DNA of 64,000 nt from Deuterostichococcus epilithicus (GCA_033439295.1 JAVTLE010000008.1:1860001-1924000), one strand, 5' to 3'. Shown: positions 23,166-35,516, counted from the first letter of the stretch. Translations and numbers: made by a program. The notes: generated by a model not told the origin, from the letters alone.

Positions 23166-24139
23166 GGTCTAGAGACGCACCATACCAGGCGCAGCTGGGG
23201 CTGGTCTTTTGGCGAGGCTGGTTGGAATGAAGGAGGCGGCAGTTCAAATCTTGCAGAGGTTCACGCACTTCCACAGACGCGCTTCCAGCATTGTGCCTTC
23301 GTGAGCTTGCCACCAGTGTCAATCTAGTGCTGGCACACAAAGCCTCCTACCTATGTGTAATGGACGCTGCGGCATGCTAAGTACATGCGAAATCAACCTG
23401 CTGTTTGACCGCTTTGCTGTGGTACTGGGCTTGTGAGTTGGGAGAGTTCCGATGGAGAGCAATGTCGTATAGTCTTATAGGCTTCGTATAGGACCTGCGT
23501 ACCAGTTACTCTGGTACACCAAACGATCCTCTGCGAACCTTACAGTTGCGCTACCGAGCAGCAATAGAAAATCTCAACCATCGTGTCAAATTCAACGTGA
23601 AACTACATGTACGCCCACACGATGCATGGCATCTCCCAACGATGTGCTTGCCTCTCTCTGATTGATGTCCCAGCTTACCAACTTCGCCTACAGGAGCAGC
23701 CATATGACCACGACGTCAAACGGCGGCCGATTGCGATCGCGTTGGCAAGCTTGGCCCACACTATGCCAAGCCTCGCGAATGCTACATACATATAGATACA
23801 CCTGATGATTCGCTCCTGGTTTGATCTGCGAGCAGTCTGGCCCTCCGTTGATTTCAGTTGCACCGCAGCGCCGACAGCACTGTTGTCGACTCTTCGAGCT
23901 CAAACCTCTATCAAATCTCTCCGCTTGACAGTCTGTCCTTGAGGCGTTATGGATGCCAGCTCCTGGTAGGCTGCGGAAGAGCCTGGACGCCTAGCCGCTC
24001 CGCCCAGCACAGCGAGGCGGGCGGGACGGTGGCCTCGAGAAGGCCCTCCCCGCCTCCCAGTTGCGGGTCTCAGGAGAGCCCCTCCCGCTGCGAACCACAC
24101 CCCCAGCAAGCTGTGCCTTGGCTCGTTGTTGGACTTTCT
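23166..24139. other. Tail-to-tail intergenic region
   Basis: It lies between the oxidoreductase (+) and DUF3700 (-) stop codons. It is AT-richer than the neighbours, with no exon or RNA gene recognised. Confidence 0.5.
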
Positions 24140-26463
24140 TCAAAAGACGGTTGAGGGGCCGTCGCCGCCGCTGAGGTCCAGCTCCGACGCCACGCGGTAC
24201 ACCGCGCCGCACATCGCGCCGCGCGAGTTAATGCGAGGCACAGCCTACAGTCCACCACCCAGCACGGTTCAGATGGTTGACACCTTGCAGCTTTGAGCAT
24301 GATGTCGAAGCGTGCCGCAGACATTCCATGAACAGCGCAGCCAGACTTCCCAGTTGGCTGCGTCCAGGCTCGCCTGCTGCAGCAAACACTCGCAAGAATG
24401 CTGACCACCCCGACTCTGCATACTTGCGAGCCCAGTCCTGCAAGCTAGAGCTGCACGGGTGTCCGGGCATGCGCTGAGCTGCCGCCAGAAAGTGCACAGT
24501 GGCATGTGAAATGTTGAGGGCGGCGCGGCCCGCACCCGGACGGCGCGGTAGGTGTGGTCGCGCTTCTCCACAAACGAGCGCACCTGCCCCGGCCACAGGT
24601 CGCCCGGCATCACCCACCCTACAGCAACAACCGAACCCTCATCAGATTTGCGCAGAGGAGGCCTCAGCTCGCCAGGCCGGCCGCTGCAGCTCCGGACCCC
24701 GACAGAGCACTGCATGCGGCTGCAGACCTGCACGCCGCTCGAGCTGCCGAGTCAGGGCAGGAGTGGCAGCTTCCATCAGCGGCTTCCGCACCAGACCAGG
24801 CCGATCGTGAATGCCGCAAGGCGGCGCACCCTTCTGGCCGGTCTGCACGGCGCGGGAGGTGCCCGTGGAGGTGAACAGGGATCCGGCCGGGAACTGGGTG
24901 GCGGTCGGGCGGCAGCCGTCCTCCAGGTCCGACAGGCGGCTGCCCAGCATGAACCGCTGGTCAGGCGTCAGGCCCCTGCGGGGACACCGAGGGTTGTCAA
25001 AGTCGTGCTTTGTGCCGCAGTGCTCCGCTGCCAGCTGGCTGCCCAGCATGGACTTGCTGGTCCGGCCTTGGGCCCCTGCGGGTCCGTCAGAGGGGCTCGA
25101 TGTGAAGTCCTACGATTGGCTGTCCAACATGCAATTTGAGTGTTTTCAAGTCACGGCACGAGCTGGGGCGACATTGGCAAGCCAGGGGGGCCGCCGACGG
25201 CGAGTGCAAACGTCTGGCCGTCTGCACCAGCCTTGCAGGCGCAATGCAGGGGACATGCACAATTGTGAGCGACAAGGAAGTAAGCCACCCAGGCCCACAA
25301 GACACACCAGAACAGGGGCTCGCCCTTGGGGCCGCGATCGCGGGCGGCCAGCACGCGGCGCTGCCCTGCGCAGTGTAGCAGACTTGCAAATCGAATCGAA
25401 CCGAATCAAAAAACAACTCGGCCACAGGACTGGTGATGTCCAAATGCGGCGAGCACCATCTTGGCATTGCTCCACTTGGAGGTTGAGTTCCGCAAGCGCG
25501 CCTGCATCGTAGATTATCCAGGCGAAGCGGCCCTGCGTGTGGGCCAGCGATGCCAGCGCAGCCGGCATAGTCTTGTCCGCGGCACACTCCTGCAACCAGT
25601 GGAGGCGATCATGAGCGTTGCGCAGGCAGGCTTGCATGTCACTTTAGAGCTAGATGATGGAGGCGGGCAACGATTCCGATCACAGCTGGACAGCTGGACA
25701 GCGAGAGAGGCTGACACGCTTTGCACACCCAACAGAGGAGACGAGCAGCGATTCGACAGCTGGAGGCCACTGCTGCCAGAGAAAAAAGGAATCTTCAATC
25801 CTCGACCGGCAAACGTTTTGCAGGATGTAGCGGCCGCACCTTGAAGGTCTCGTAGAACTTGAGCAACCACGTCGCATCGTTGTCGCCAGCCCCGGGCTCC
25901 GGGTCGCCCCTCACGAAGGCTGCGGCCATTGGCATAGCACAGTTGTCGGTCTCATATGTATTCCCATTGCCACTGCACTACGACGACATGCTGCAAAGAG
26001 CATGCTTGATCGAGCATGCTCTTTGCATGCTTGATCGAGCATGCTCTTTGCATGCTCGATCAAGCATGCAAACAGAACTCCAAGCACCTCTGACTTCCTC
26101 AAAGCAAACAGAAGTCTGACAGGATGCAGGTAGGTGGAGGCAAGGCCTCAGCAAGCCCACCATCGTGCGCGGAGGCCATCATGTTGATGCCGGGCCACTC
26201 GGTCACCTGCGGCCGCAAATGCGAGAAGCAACTCTGACATGGCGTGCAACGTTTCGGACGCTGTCAAGGCAGAAAATGATGTAGACAAGCGACAGCGTCC
26301 GTCGTGCAAAGGTTGACGCCGACCGCACCTCGCCGGCGAACATGGCATGCACGCCGTCCTGCTCGGCGTAGTGGCAGTACGTGCTCGGCTGGTACGCCCA
26401 GTTGATGCCCTCGGCAACCGCCAGCTGGACGGGCAGGTGTGCCAGGCGCTCCTGGCTCAGCTT
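24140..26463 (-). CDS. DUF3700 protein (aluminium-induced/TSJT1-like), 5' exon not found
   Basis: Plant-type protein with an Ntn-hydrolase/class II glutamine-amidotransferase-like fold (DUF3700, AILP1/TSJT1 group), usually stress- or auxin-responsive; its biochemical activity is unknown. Exons on the minus strand: 26463-26329 (KLSQERLAHLPVQLAVAEG to MFAGE), about 26207-26158 (VTEWPGINMMASAHDG), about 25925-25849 (DNDATWLLKFYETFK), about 25600-25510 (GRFAWIIYDA), about 25360-25300 (VLAARDRGPKGEPLFW), about 24985-24850 (QRFMLGSRLSDLEDGC, QFPAGSLFTSTG), about 24615-24510 (GWVMPGDLWPGQVRSF) and the last (RINSRGAMCGAVYRVASELD, TGA at 24142-24140). The FAWIIYD, ARD-G-PLFW and C-x(6)-FPAGSLF blocks and the terminal VPR-like motif follow family order. 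The first listed exon begins after an acceptor (GTGCAG), so a short exon with the start codon lies upstream and was not identified. Confidence 0.75.
25999..26068. repeat. Palindromic repeat in a DUF3700 intron
   Basis: A 25-base unit (GCATGCTTGATCGAGCATGC plus TCTTT) occurs twice in tandem, followed by the same 20-base core inverted (GCATGCTCGATCAAGCATGC). Each core is itself close to palindromic, so the stretch can form alternative hairpins on either strand. Confidence 0.9.
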
Positions 26464-27551
26464 CTGCACTTTCAGGGGAGGTGGTGATAAAATCCAGGCG
26501 GAAGGGCGGGGACCCTTCCAGACCTCCTTGCGATCACAGCGGGTCGGCGCAGCAAGCTTAATTCAAGAGCCTGGCCACACGACCTGATGATAACCACACG
26601 ACCTGATGATAATGACTTTGAGCAGGCGAAATGCGCTCGGATGCAGGATTCAGGCATCACTACACGGCACACCAGGCTGTTGGTGCGCTCCATTTCAGAG
26701 GAGGTCCTCCGCAGGTGGTCATCCTGCAGCGTCTCCGTCAGTCCCAACGGCGGCCTGGCGGTGTCTGCAATTTGTGCACAGATCATGTGGCGGACCCTGG
26801 AGGCTTTCTGCTGGCACCGAGCTTGATGCCACCGGAACCACACTTTCCAATTAGATTTGCTGGAACAACCACGCTGATACGCACGCAGCAGACTCCGCGC
26901 GATAACAGACGGCTGAAGCGCCAAAACAGGGCAGGTCGGGGCACGCCAGGTGATCAAGGCGCTGCACCGTCCACCGCAGCGTTCGGGCTTTCAAATCGGC
27001 CTTTCAGACCTTGACAAACACCCACCCGGATCGAAGATGCAGAGCATGTGCATGGCGACCGCGCTGCGGGGCTGTGTTGTCGAGTCAGCAATGAAGCCTC
27101 GGGGTTGGGTGCGTGTGGACAACCGGAGGGGGCTGTCGCACAGAATAAGACGTATACAGTTTTAAAAGCGTCCTTGAGGATCAGCTGGGCGTGCAAGTGA
27201 AACATGCTGCACGCCCGGAAGCCGTGAGAGGGATGCCCCGATATCAAAGATCTCCTCCGAGACCAGATTTCCGGAACCCCAGCAAGGATGCTGTGGCAAC
27301 ACTTCTCACGGCCGACCAGTCCTTGGACCAATCTTCGCGTTTCAGTGGTGCCGAGAATCAAGAGCCGCTTTGGCATACCCGCTCACAGCTGCTTTGCAGC
27401 CTGTCTTGCGGTGTCAACACCAGGAATTCGGGTATCGAACACTGGCTGATCAGGCGGGGACGGGCTACGCGTAAGCTATATCACCAGCATATGCCCTTTT
27501 GACCTCGCCTTCCCAGTCTTGCAGCCGTTGAACCTGGCAGCTGCGGCAGTC
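26464..27551. promoter_or_regulatory. Divergent region between DUF3700 and the WASHC3-like gene
   Basis: About 1.1 kb between divergent genes. It should contain the missing first exon of the DUF3700 gene and both promoters. No conserved coding block was recognised. Confidence 0.4.
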
Positions 27552-28289
27552 ATGGCCGCCAGTGGCGGCGCGGTGGCGGTGCCGGACCAGAAGACCCTGG
27601 CACTTGTCAACACCTACATCGTCAGCGTGTCGCGTGCGCTGAACGACTTTTCCGTGGGCTGCGAGCAGTCGCTCAGCAAGGTAGGCTGTAGGCGCTGTGC
27701 ATTGAAGGAGCGCTGCATTGCAAGCGGATGCGTGATGCATGCCCACATTGCCGCTGTACTCTGAGCCACGCTAGACTAGTCTTGAACTGTGATACGCACT
27801 CACCGACCGACGAGGGACGCGCAGCACCTCGACCTGTTGAGCATCTTGTCGCAAGCTTGAGTCACCTGAACATCCTGTGCCGCCTTGTAGGTGCAGACCA
27901 GCCTGCAGGCTGCCGAAGTGCGGCTCTCGCTACTGGAGGCGCAGCTGGCCAGCGCAGCGCTACACGGCCTTGCGGCGACAGCTGCCCAGCAGCTCGACTC
28001 GCGGACGTCTGAGGCAGGAGCTGCAGCGGCGGAGTCAACGCCGGGAGAGTCTGAAGGCAATATCTCAGGGGCTGGCTTGGCAGCTGGGGAGCATGATGGG
28101 GACACAGCGGCGACCGTCATAGACGATGAACCGGCGTTGAGAAACACAGCGGCTGCGGCGGCGCCTGGCGGGGGGTCAGGCGCTGAGGCGCCGCAAGCTC
28201 TGAGCGGAATTGCGGGTTCACATGATGCTGGAGCATCAGAACTGCAGCAGCGCAGGATAGATATCGAGGAAGAGAGCCCGCGCGCTTGA
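27552..28289 (+). CDS. WASHC3(CCDC53)/BRICK1-like coiled-coil protein
   Basis: Two exons (27552-27680, donor AAG|GTAGGC; 27891-28289, acceptor TTGTAG) give a 175-residue protein. Residues 8-70 (VPDQKTLALVNTYIVSVSRA, then NDFSVGCEQSLSK, then LQAAEVRLSLLEAQLAS) match the trimeric coiled-coil signature of WASH-complex subunit 3, with its FLN-F..CE..L pattern and I..E..L..LEAKL heptads. BRICK1 of the SCAR/WAVE complex has a related shorter coil. Both complexes activate Arp2/3 actin nucleation. After the coil come about 100 low-complexity residues (Ala, Gly, Glu, Ser). The C-terminal DPRYARYxKM motif of WASHC3 is absent, so family choice is uncertain. Upstream in-frame sequence has no better ATG. 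Confidence 0.5.
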
Positions 28290-28741
28290 TAGGATCGAGT
28301 TGGAGGTCTTTTGAAGTATATACCTCTTCGCGCTGCATGTCGCTGCAGAGAGTCGCGCACTTGATACGCGGCTTGTTCTCATGGGTACACGCGGCCCTCT
28401 CTGTCAAGGGGACTGGAGTGCTGAACATCTCAGCAATCGGTGTAGGCTTCTGGGCGTCTTCCCGAACAGCCGAGCACCGCCCTCGCAGAACCTTTGACAT
28501 CTGGCAGACCTAGCTATGCTGTACAGGCTAGTACGGTGGATTAGGGCTTGACCCAATTTCTTGCAGCACACTGCTCCTCGCGAACCTGTGCAGACTTTCC
28601 GTGATTGAACCGTATTCGCGATTCGCATCCCGCAGGCATTGCATCCGCGAAGAAGCTTTTGGAGCCTTGGTTTTTACGGCGATCACCACGCGTCCATTTG
28701 CGCATCACCAATCCAAAGCTCGTGAGCAGCAGGCATTTCGG
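28290..28741. other. Short intergenic region
   Basis: It separates two genes on the same strand. No additional exon was recognised. It likely holds the 3' UTR of the WASHC3-like gene and the RAB5IF promoter and leader. Confidence 0.45.
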
Positions 28742-29743
28742 ATGTCATCCGACGTGCAGCACAAAGGCAACGGCGCTGCCAAAGGAGGGGCTGCAGTGCA
28801 GCGGCAGCAACGCAAAAAACGCATTCCAGCCCTCTTGCTTCAGGCACTTGCTATCAACGAGGCAGACGGCAAGGAATGGGAGCAGGTATATATGAGAAGC
28901 TGATTCGATCTCGTGTCAGGTCGACTCTCTCGTCACCTCACATCGCACCGGCGCCGCGGTCTTTGCACATGGACGCATGTGGTCTCCTCCATGTCCATGC
29001 ATGCTCACAGTAAAGGGAGGCATCCGATCAGAACATGCGGTCACCTGCAGGACGAGCTGCTGGACTCATTGTACTGGCTGCGGCAGCTGATCTCGGTGCT
29101 GTGCGGCCTCATCTGGGGCGCCATTCCGCTCACAGGGCTGTATGCCTTCCTTGGGTGCGCAATCGCCGCCACAGCAGGCTCCGCACCGCGAAAGCATGGT
29201 CTCCTGAGCTGCATCGCCAGCAGAGGCTGTCAGCCGGGCACGCAATGATGCGGCGGGCGTGGCGAACCGGACGAGCTCCACTAGAGCCCTGAAAGCTAGA
29301 CGCTGCACAGCTGAGAAAGAACGCCTCCTGGCTGATGCAGGTTTTTGGCGGTATTCTTTGGGGTCATCCTCGGGTGGCTCAGCCGACAAGGGTGAGTGCT
29401 GGTCATCTAGCATGCCAGCACCGCTTGTGGATCGTGGCGCATGCACTTGCAGCACACAGCCTCTGCATCTGTGGCTACCGTGCCATGAGTCGGTGCTGGC
29501 ATTCGCAGGATTGACGCAGAGGACTATGGCGGCACACAAGTGGTGCGACTGCATGCCCGGCGCTCACCACTGTGTCGAACTCAGGGTGGCCATGCTCATC
29601 TGCTGAGTGAGCGTTACACACGGAGCGCCATGTGTGTGACCGGGTCCATCATCTGACTGCAGGTGCACGCAGAGGGGGTGCCACCAGCGTTGGGGACATT
29701 CACGCTGATTTGGGTCGTCACCCATACAATATTGCATTCGTGA
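28742..29743 (+). CDS. RAB5IF: RAB5IF (C20orf24) family membrane protein
   Basis: Five exons join cleanly: 28742-28885, 29051-29154, 29341-29391, 29509-29539 and 29663-29743, giving 136 residues, almost exactly the human length (137). Conserved blocks are DELLDSLYWLRQLISVLCGL with IWGAIPLTGLYAFLG (first helix), FLAVFFGVILGW (second helix), IDAEDYGGTQ (human IDEEEYGGTW), and EGVPPALGTFTLIWVVTHTI at the C-terminus (third helix). The family acts in the ER: the human protein is part of a chaperone complex for multipass membrane-protein biogenesis and was first named as a Rab5-interacting factor. All introns are GT-AG. Exon 4 is only 31 bases, a microexon supported by the conserved sequence. The N-terminal 48 residues are basic and poorly conserved. 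Confidence 0.94.
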
Positions 29744-30006
29744 CGTGAGCAGCAGGAAACCTCCGTTGACGGCATTATCTGAAAACCATGCCATCAGTGG
29801 TGCAGCTTCAATCATCTGCCAGAATGGCTGTGGGCCTGAAATTTGAGCAGGACCTGGAATGCACATTGGCATGCTGCGGCAGTGCAGAGTTAGACCATGC
29901 CGCATACAGACGAACATCTTCTCAACATGCGATCTGGGTCTCGGTATGAAAGCTTCAGAGAAACGCCATCGCCTCAGGTCGTTCATTTGGCAGCCACCCA
30001 CATGAA

Positions 30007-33000
30007 TCAGCAGACACGCAGGCTGTCCAGGATGTCTACAATATCTATCACTGTGTCGCCCTGGCTACCATCTGCCAGCACATGCTGCCGCAGTTTTGCG
30101 GCAAGCATGCTGCTGCCGCTGGGTGCGTTGCTCTTCCTGGGGGGCCTTGCAGCTCTGACTGGGTGTCCGTTGGCGGTAGCGGCCGTCACAGCAAACAGCA
30201 CCCGGTTGACATCCTCCTGCACCTCCACTGCATGCACCTGCGTCCATTTATCCACCACGTGATGGGCTAGGTCATGAGACGGGGCTCTCCAAACGACCAC
30301 GGCGGCGGCACGACTAGCGCAGAAGCTGCTGCAGCAATCAACAGAGCCGAGCACGGACGGCATCCCTTCCACTCAGGTACATGCAGCACCACCAGCAATG
30401 AAAGCATGCTGTCATCTCGCTGCCGCACGAGCGCGCCTGCTGGAAGACGCCCTTCAGGGCCGTGACAGCACCAGCGAATGCCGCATCGGAGCGCGTCACG
30501 CAGTTGACCGCCAGCACCCCGCCTGGCGCCAGCGCTGTGCTCGCCTGACAGTGACGCGAAGGCGTATTGGTGAAATCCACGGTGCAACAAAAGAACGCAA
30601 GTGGGCGTGACATGTCGGGTCGCCGGCAGACTCTGTCCAGGCATTGCCACCATGCCCGGCAGCTGGCAGACCGCTCCGAGGTTGGTTGGGATGACATCGG
30701 CGCCCACCCGCTGGAGGAAGTCTGCCGCCAGGAAGGCGGGCGGCGGGCAGGACATGGCCAGTGTGGCATCGCCCGAGCCGGCGTCCACGATGATGACGTC
30801 CCAGCAGCCAGCAGGCGCCTCTGCGACGGCGGCCAGACCATCCTGCACCCTCACCTTCGCAACACAAGCAGATCGCGTCAGACGCTGCGCTGCACTCTGG
30901 ACTGCCACCAGCACGGTGGCACAGGGTCGGTGGTCCGATGATATGCCATGCCCAAGGGTCACGCGCGCTGATGCCACGGACGACAAGGGCATTCGTCATC
31001 ATGCCACGCGGCCGGCCGTGCGGCAGCCGTCTCTGCAGATTCCCCGCCCTCGCTCCAGGGGAGGTCGCTCGGCACATATCTCGACATCCATTTTGGGAGA
31101 ACGACTCCTCACCTGCAGGTGCTCCCCCTCCGGCAGCCCAAAGTGCCGACGCGCCAGGCCCACCACGACAGGGTCCAGCTCTGCGGCAGTCACCGCCAGG
31201 CGGCAAGCCAGCGCCAGGAAGGCCGGCAGGCCGCCGCCACCGAGGCCCACCACAAGCGCCGCGCCGCGACCGCCTCCGGCTCCAGCCCGCGTCGCCACCG
31301 CGCCGCCTGCACGCGGACGAGCACTGCAAGCTTCTGGGAGAGCTGTGGGCTGGATGGTGCGTGGTATGCCATCGCATGTGGCAGCGCAAGGGTTGCCTCC
31401 AGGCCTGTGTGGAACACGCGCCGGTCGCAAGACTTCTGCATGGCGAGCTTTCGCAACCTGCCCATGTTGAGCACTGTGTCGGGAAAAAATGGACGCACTT
31501 GCGAGGGACAGGCCGGCCACGATGGCCTGGTGGTACTCGCATGGCAGCTGCCCGTGGTCCACCGCCGGCCCCGCCGCCTCTGCGGGTCCTGTTTCCCCGG
31601 CCGCCTCTGCCGCCACATCTGCGGAGGGGGCCGGCTGTCCTGCTGAGGCCGACTGGTGCTGCGATGCCGCTGGCTGCTGCCTGCTGCCCCTGCCGCCCTT
31701 GCCGCCTTTCTTCCCAGTCCGCTTGCCACTCGCAGGCTTGGCCGGCTGCGGCGTGGGGGGGTGGGCGGGCGGGGCCGCGATGACTGCCTCCGACTGGATG
31801 AGGTTGCGGTTGTCCACGAACACCATGCGCCGCAGCACCTGGTGCCAATGGAAACTGGAATCCTTACGAGACGAGCCACGTAATCATGATGCATCGGCGG
31901 CGCAGAGCAAAGCCACGTTTCCAACTCCCTGGGGATGCTCGCGAGCCGCCTCCTCTCACGTTTGCGTGCGCCCTCGCCCCGTCGGCGCCGCCTCCCGCAG
32001 CGTGGCGTCCGCCACCGCGACGCGTCCCGACGGCGCCAATTCCTGCTTGGCCATCTGTCCCTTGACAGTGTCAATCTTTCAAGGTCCAGCTTCCCGTCCC
32101 CCCTACCTTGCTGGCGCCGCCCTCCTGGAGCGTGACATCCTCCACGACGATGGGGCCTGACAGCGCCGATTCCGCCTCAGCCACCCGCACGCGCTGTCCG
32201 ACACCCTCGCCTGCCGTCATAAAGGGTATGGTCTTGGGCGCCGCCCGCGCAAGCGCCGGCGCCAGCGGCAGCACCAGCGGCGATAGCTCCGCCTGGAATG
32301 TGACCATCTTTCATGTCCCATGTGAAAAGGATGAAATGTCCCAGGGCACATCTGTCGAGGTGCTGCAGTTGCATGTGGTGCCAGCAACAGCATGTAAGCC
32401 CACGACGCGCATGCCGCCAGCATGCAGCAATGTGAAATATCCTGAAGCGTTGCCAAGAATATCATGGCAAGATTCCTGCTGCAGTGGCCTACGCGGAGTC
32501 CTTCAGATGGGTGCAACCCATATAAGCAAATGCATGCGAGGCAATGTACTGAGGCCTTGCAAATAACTGGTGGTGCGTTGCAGACATATGTAGTTGAGTT
32601 GCAGATATATATTGGCAGGACTGCTGCTGCGCCGGCGCATGCCGGTTCCTTTGGATACTGCCCACATGCTGTCGGCGTGCAGCAATCCTGGGCAGTGGAT
32701 TGGGCAGTATCTCAGGCGCTGCAGAATACTGTGGCAGGACTGCTGCTGCGCCGGCGCATGCCGATTCCCCTGAATGCGCCCCAGATCTTGCCGGCGTGCA
32801 GCAGCACAGGGCAGTGTTCTGGCGCTGCCAGGAATGTGGCGGCAGGATTGCTGAGGCAACACGTCAGACCTCGTGGCTCAGCCTGAGCTGAGACACAAGC
32901 CAGGCTGCAGACAATCATGCCAGATCTTTCCGGCGGGACGCACAGCCGGCATGCAGAAGCGCATCGCCGCTGCAGGGCGCCGAGCACGGTGCTCTAGCAG

Positions 33001-35516
33001 ATGATCCCATGTCAGCATGTGCATCTCATGGCAGCACTGAGGACAGGAGCCTTTAGACTGAAACAAAGCTCAGCTGGAAAGTCTGCAACGACACCTGCAG
33101 GGTGGCGAGGTCGCCAAACCGCTGGCCGCGGCCCAGGGACACGATGATGACGCGGCGGGAGCCACACCCCGCCGCCACCTGCTGCTGCCCCTCCGCGGAC
33201 GCAAAGAGCCACTCGTGCTCGCGCCCCTGCGGCGCGCGGCAGCGTCTGAGCCAGACGAGTTGCAGCAAGACAACACGCAGCACAGCGTTGCCAGATGCTT
33301 CTCCGGCTCAGCACACTGCAGGCGGACTTGGTCGGGGCACGCTGCCTCACACTGGTCACCCCGCCCGCGCTTCGCCGTGCCCCAATGGCATCAACACGCA
33401 CGCCACGGGGAAGGGCACCTGCGGCACGATGAAGACGCCGCAGTCGCGCGAGGCCCGGGCGGCCGCGTCGGACGCAAGATCCACGACCGCCGCACGGAAG
33501 CGGGGCGCGACTGCCGCTGCCGACGCATCTCCGCCGCGGCTGCAGCCAGAAGGCTCCGCTGCCGGCACAAAGGCCTTTGCGCCTGCGGTGGCCTCGAGCT
33601 CCAGGCGGCCACCCGGATGCAGGTCTGAGAACGCGTCAGGGGCCGCGCCGGCGGGGATGTTCGCGCCTGCGGCGGCCCGGCGGGCGGCGGCGGGGGGTGC
33701 GCCGGCGGCGCCAGCCGCCCTCGCAGCATTGGCTTCCCGCACCACCTGGAGTGAAGACACACAGATTGTGAGTTGAATACGTCAGGCAAGGCCAGCTCCG
33801 CCCTGTGTGTTGCTCGGCTGCCCCATTGCTCTGCAGTCGCACAGGCTCGACTTATCTGGCAACCCATTGGTGACCATTGGTGAGTGCGCCAGCCGATATT
33901 GCAGCAGCAATCGAGGTGTGCTGCGTGGCGCGCCTGCACAGCAGCCGCCAGCTGCTCCGCATCTGGACCGCCCGCTGCTGTGCTGAACCTCAGCTCCACA
34001 GGCGGCGCGGCACCGGCCTCTGCGAGCTTGGGGTCGCGCTGCGCAATAACGAGCAGCGGCTGCAGCGGCGCGCGCGCCATGTCGGGCGGTGGCGGCGGCT
34101 TGTGGATCTGGATCCGCCAGCCGGCCGCCAGGCTGGCCAGCAGCGTGCCTGCAAGGTCAAGTGAGGTCATCATGTCACCACAGCCCTGATGCGGTTTCGT
34201 TTTCAGGGAGCTGCAGACAGAACCCACTTCGGCCAGGTTCGCGAATGCGACCGTGCAGCACTTGCCGATTTCGGTCGTAGGATGCGAGCCAGCACGCAGA
34301 CAAGCGACAAGGCGCGAGCACTGGCGCATCAGGGGACTCTGGGGACGCACGCAGGACGTGGGACTGCGCCAGCGTGACGCAGGCATAGGTTCCTGACTGC
34401 GGGTCTGCCACTCGCGCCACCTCCGCCAGAAGCCTGGCGCCTGCGAACCGCACGGCAACTGACCCGCTGGGTGAGCTGCTCAGCGACTCACATCGTCAAG
34501 CAGCTTCGGGCACTTTGTGTGATCATTGCACTTCCGGCTCGTACATCTTTCAGGCAGCTACACCGGGAGCAGGAGGCTGTTTGCACCCGGGACAGCGACC
34601 ACCGACCGGGCGGGCAGGGTGGCTGAGACAGGCACGCGCGTCACGGGCACCTGCAGAGTCTGCGTCGTCGCCCTCGTCACCCATGAGGGCGTCGAGACCG
34701 CCCTTGTCAAACGCGACGTCAAAGGCGCCGTCGGCAAACTGCACCGCCGCACACACCGCATGAAGTCATGACAGGTCAGCTCCGCATGTCCTCATTGCCG
34801 CAGCATTGCGCAAGCCCCACGCGGACCATACGTTGCTGGGCAGTGCTGCTGAAGAGAGCAGGTCTGATAGGCATGCGTGCAGTGATCATACGGCCGGCCA
34901 TTTTGTCAGGGCCGCACCTTCAAAGCGGTCATGTCCATGACCTGCCATCGCATGCGCGGCCGCTGCCGTAGGTTCTTGCGCATCATGTCACGCACCACCG
35001 ACGCCACGAAGTCGATGTTCGTGATGTCTTGCAGCCCATCGTCGTACCTATGGGTCACGGAGCAGGACTGATCGCGAGCAAGGCGCATGAGACGGCCGCT
35101 GGTGGTCCCGCCGCAGCATGATTGATGCACTAAGACGCGCGGCACACTGTCTCGCTCCTCAACCGACCGATTCGATGACTAAGCTTGTGAGTTCAGCAAG
35201 CCGCCTCACATGTCTGCGGACAGCTCGGAGTTGCCGCAGCCCAGCATCAGAATGCGCTTGCCGGCGCACAGCGGCGCCGCCAGCGGCTTGAGCTGCCGCC
35301 AGTCGCCATACCTGACAGCAAACGTGTTGAGACTTGGCGTGGACATACCTGACATTATTTTATACTCGAAAGATCTCATTTCAATCACTGAGTCCAGCAA
35401 CAAGGGCCAGCTCACCACTCGAAGGCGCGGTCGCCGCGGCTCTTGAAGAAACCTTGCCAGAAGGTGTTGGACCGAAAATCTCCAGTATCCTCGGGCACAA
35501 GACCATTATTTGACAT
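30007..35516 (-). CDS. METTL13: METTL13-type eEF1A lysine/N-terminal methyltransferase
   Basis: Two fused methyltransferase domains. In animals the N-terminal domain methylates eEF1A Lys55 and the C-terminal domain its N-terminus. The ATG at 35516 gives MSNNGLVPEDTGDFRSNTFW, then FFKSRGDRAFEW. Domain 1: ILMLGCGNSELSADM (about 35270, SAM motif I); DITNIDFVASVVRDMMRKN (about 35030); MRWQVMDMTALK; FDVAFDKGGLDALMGDEGDD (about 34730-34670); LLAEVARVADPQSGTYACVT (about 34440-34380). Then a long Ala-rich segment (33750-33420) and EWLFASAEGQQQVAAGCGSR (about 33215). Linker: IPFMTAGEGVGQRVRVAEAE with SGPIVVEDV (about 32240-32130); MVFVDNRNLIQSEAVI (about 31830). Domain 2: PCEYHQAIVAGLSLA (about 31545), LVVGLGGGGLPAFLALACR (about 31250), AELDPVVVGLARRHFGLPEG, VRVQDGLAAVAE, DVIIVDAGSGDATLAMSCPP (about 30800-30740), GVLAVNCVTRSDAAF (about 30530), and the last exon starting VHAVEVQEDVNRVLFAV. 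Stop at 30009-30007. Confidence 0.93.
32400..32860. repeat. About 118-bp tandem repeat (3-4 decayed copies) in a METTL13 intron
   Basis: The block GGCAGGACTGCTGCTGCGCC is at about 32615 and again at about 32732, each followed some 60 bases later by a CGGCGTGCAGCA motif (about 32674 and 32793). Weaker copies lie at about 32410-32490 (GCAAGATTCCTGCTGCAG) and 32832-32855 (GGCAGGATTGCTGAGG). The period is about 118 bases. No coding frame is kept. Confidence 0.85.

Noticed and set aside
30496-31848. 450-codon minus-strand frame in the METTL13 region
   Set aside because: It is a different frame from the conserved methyltransferase exons and crosses obvious introns; it is a shadow.
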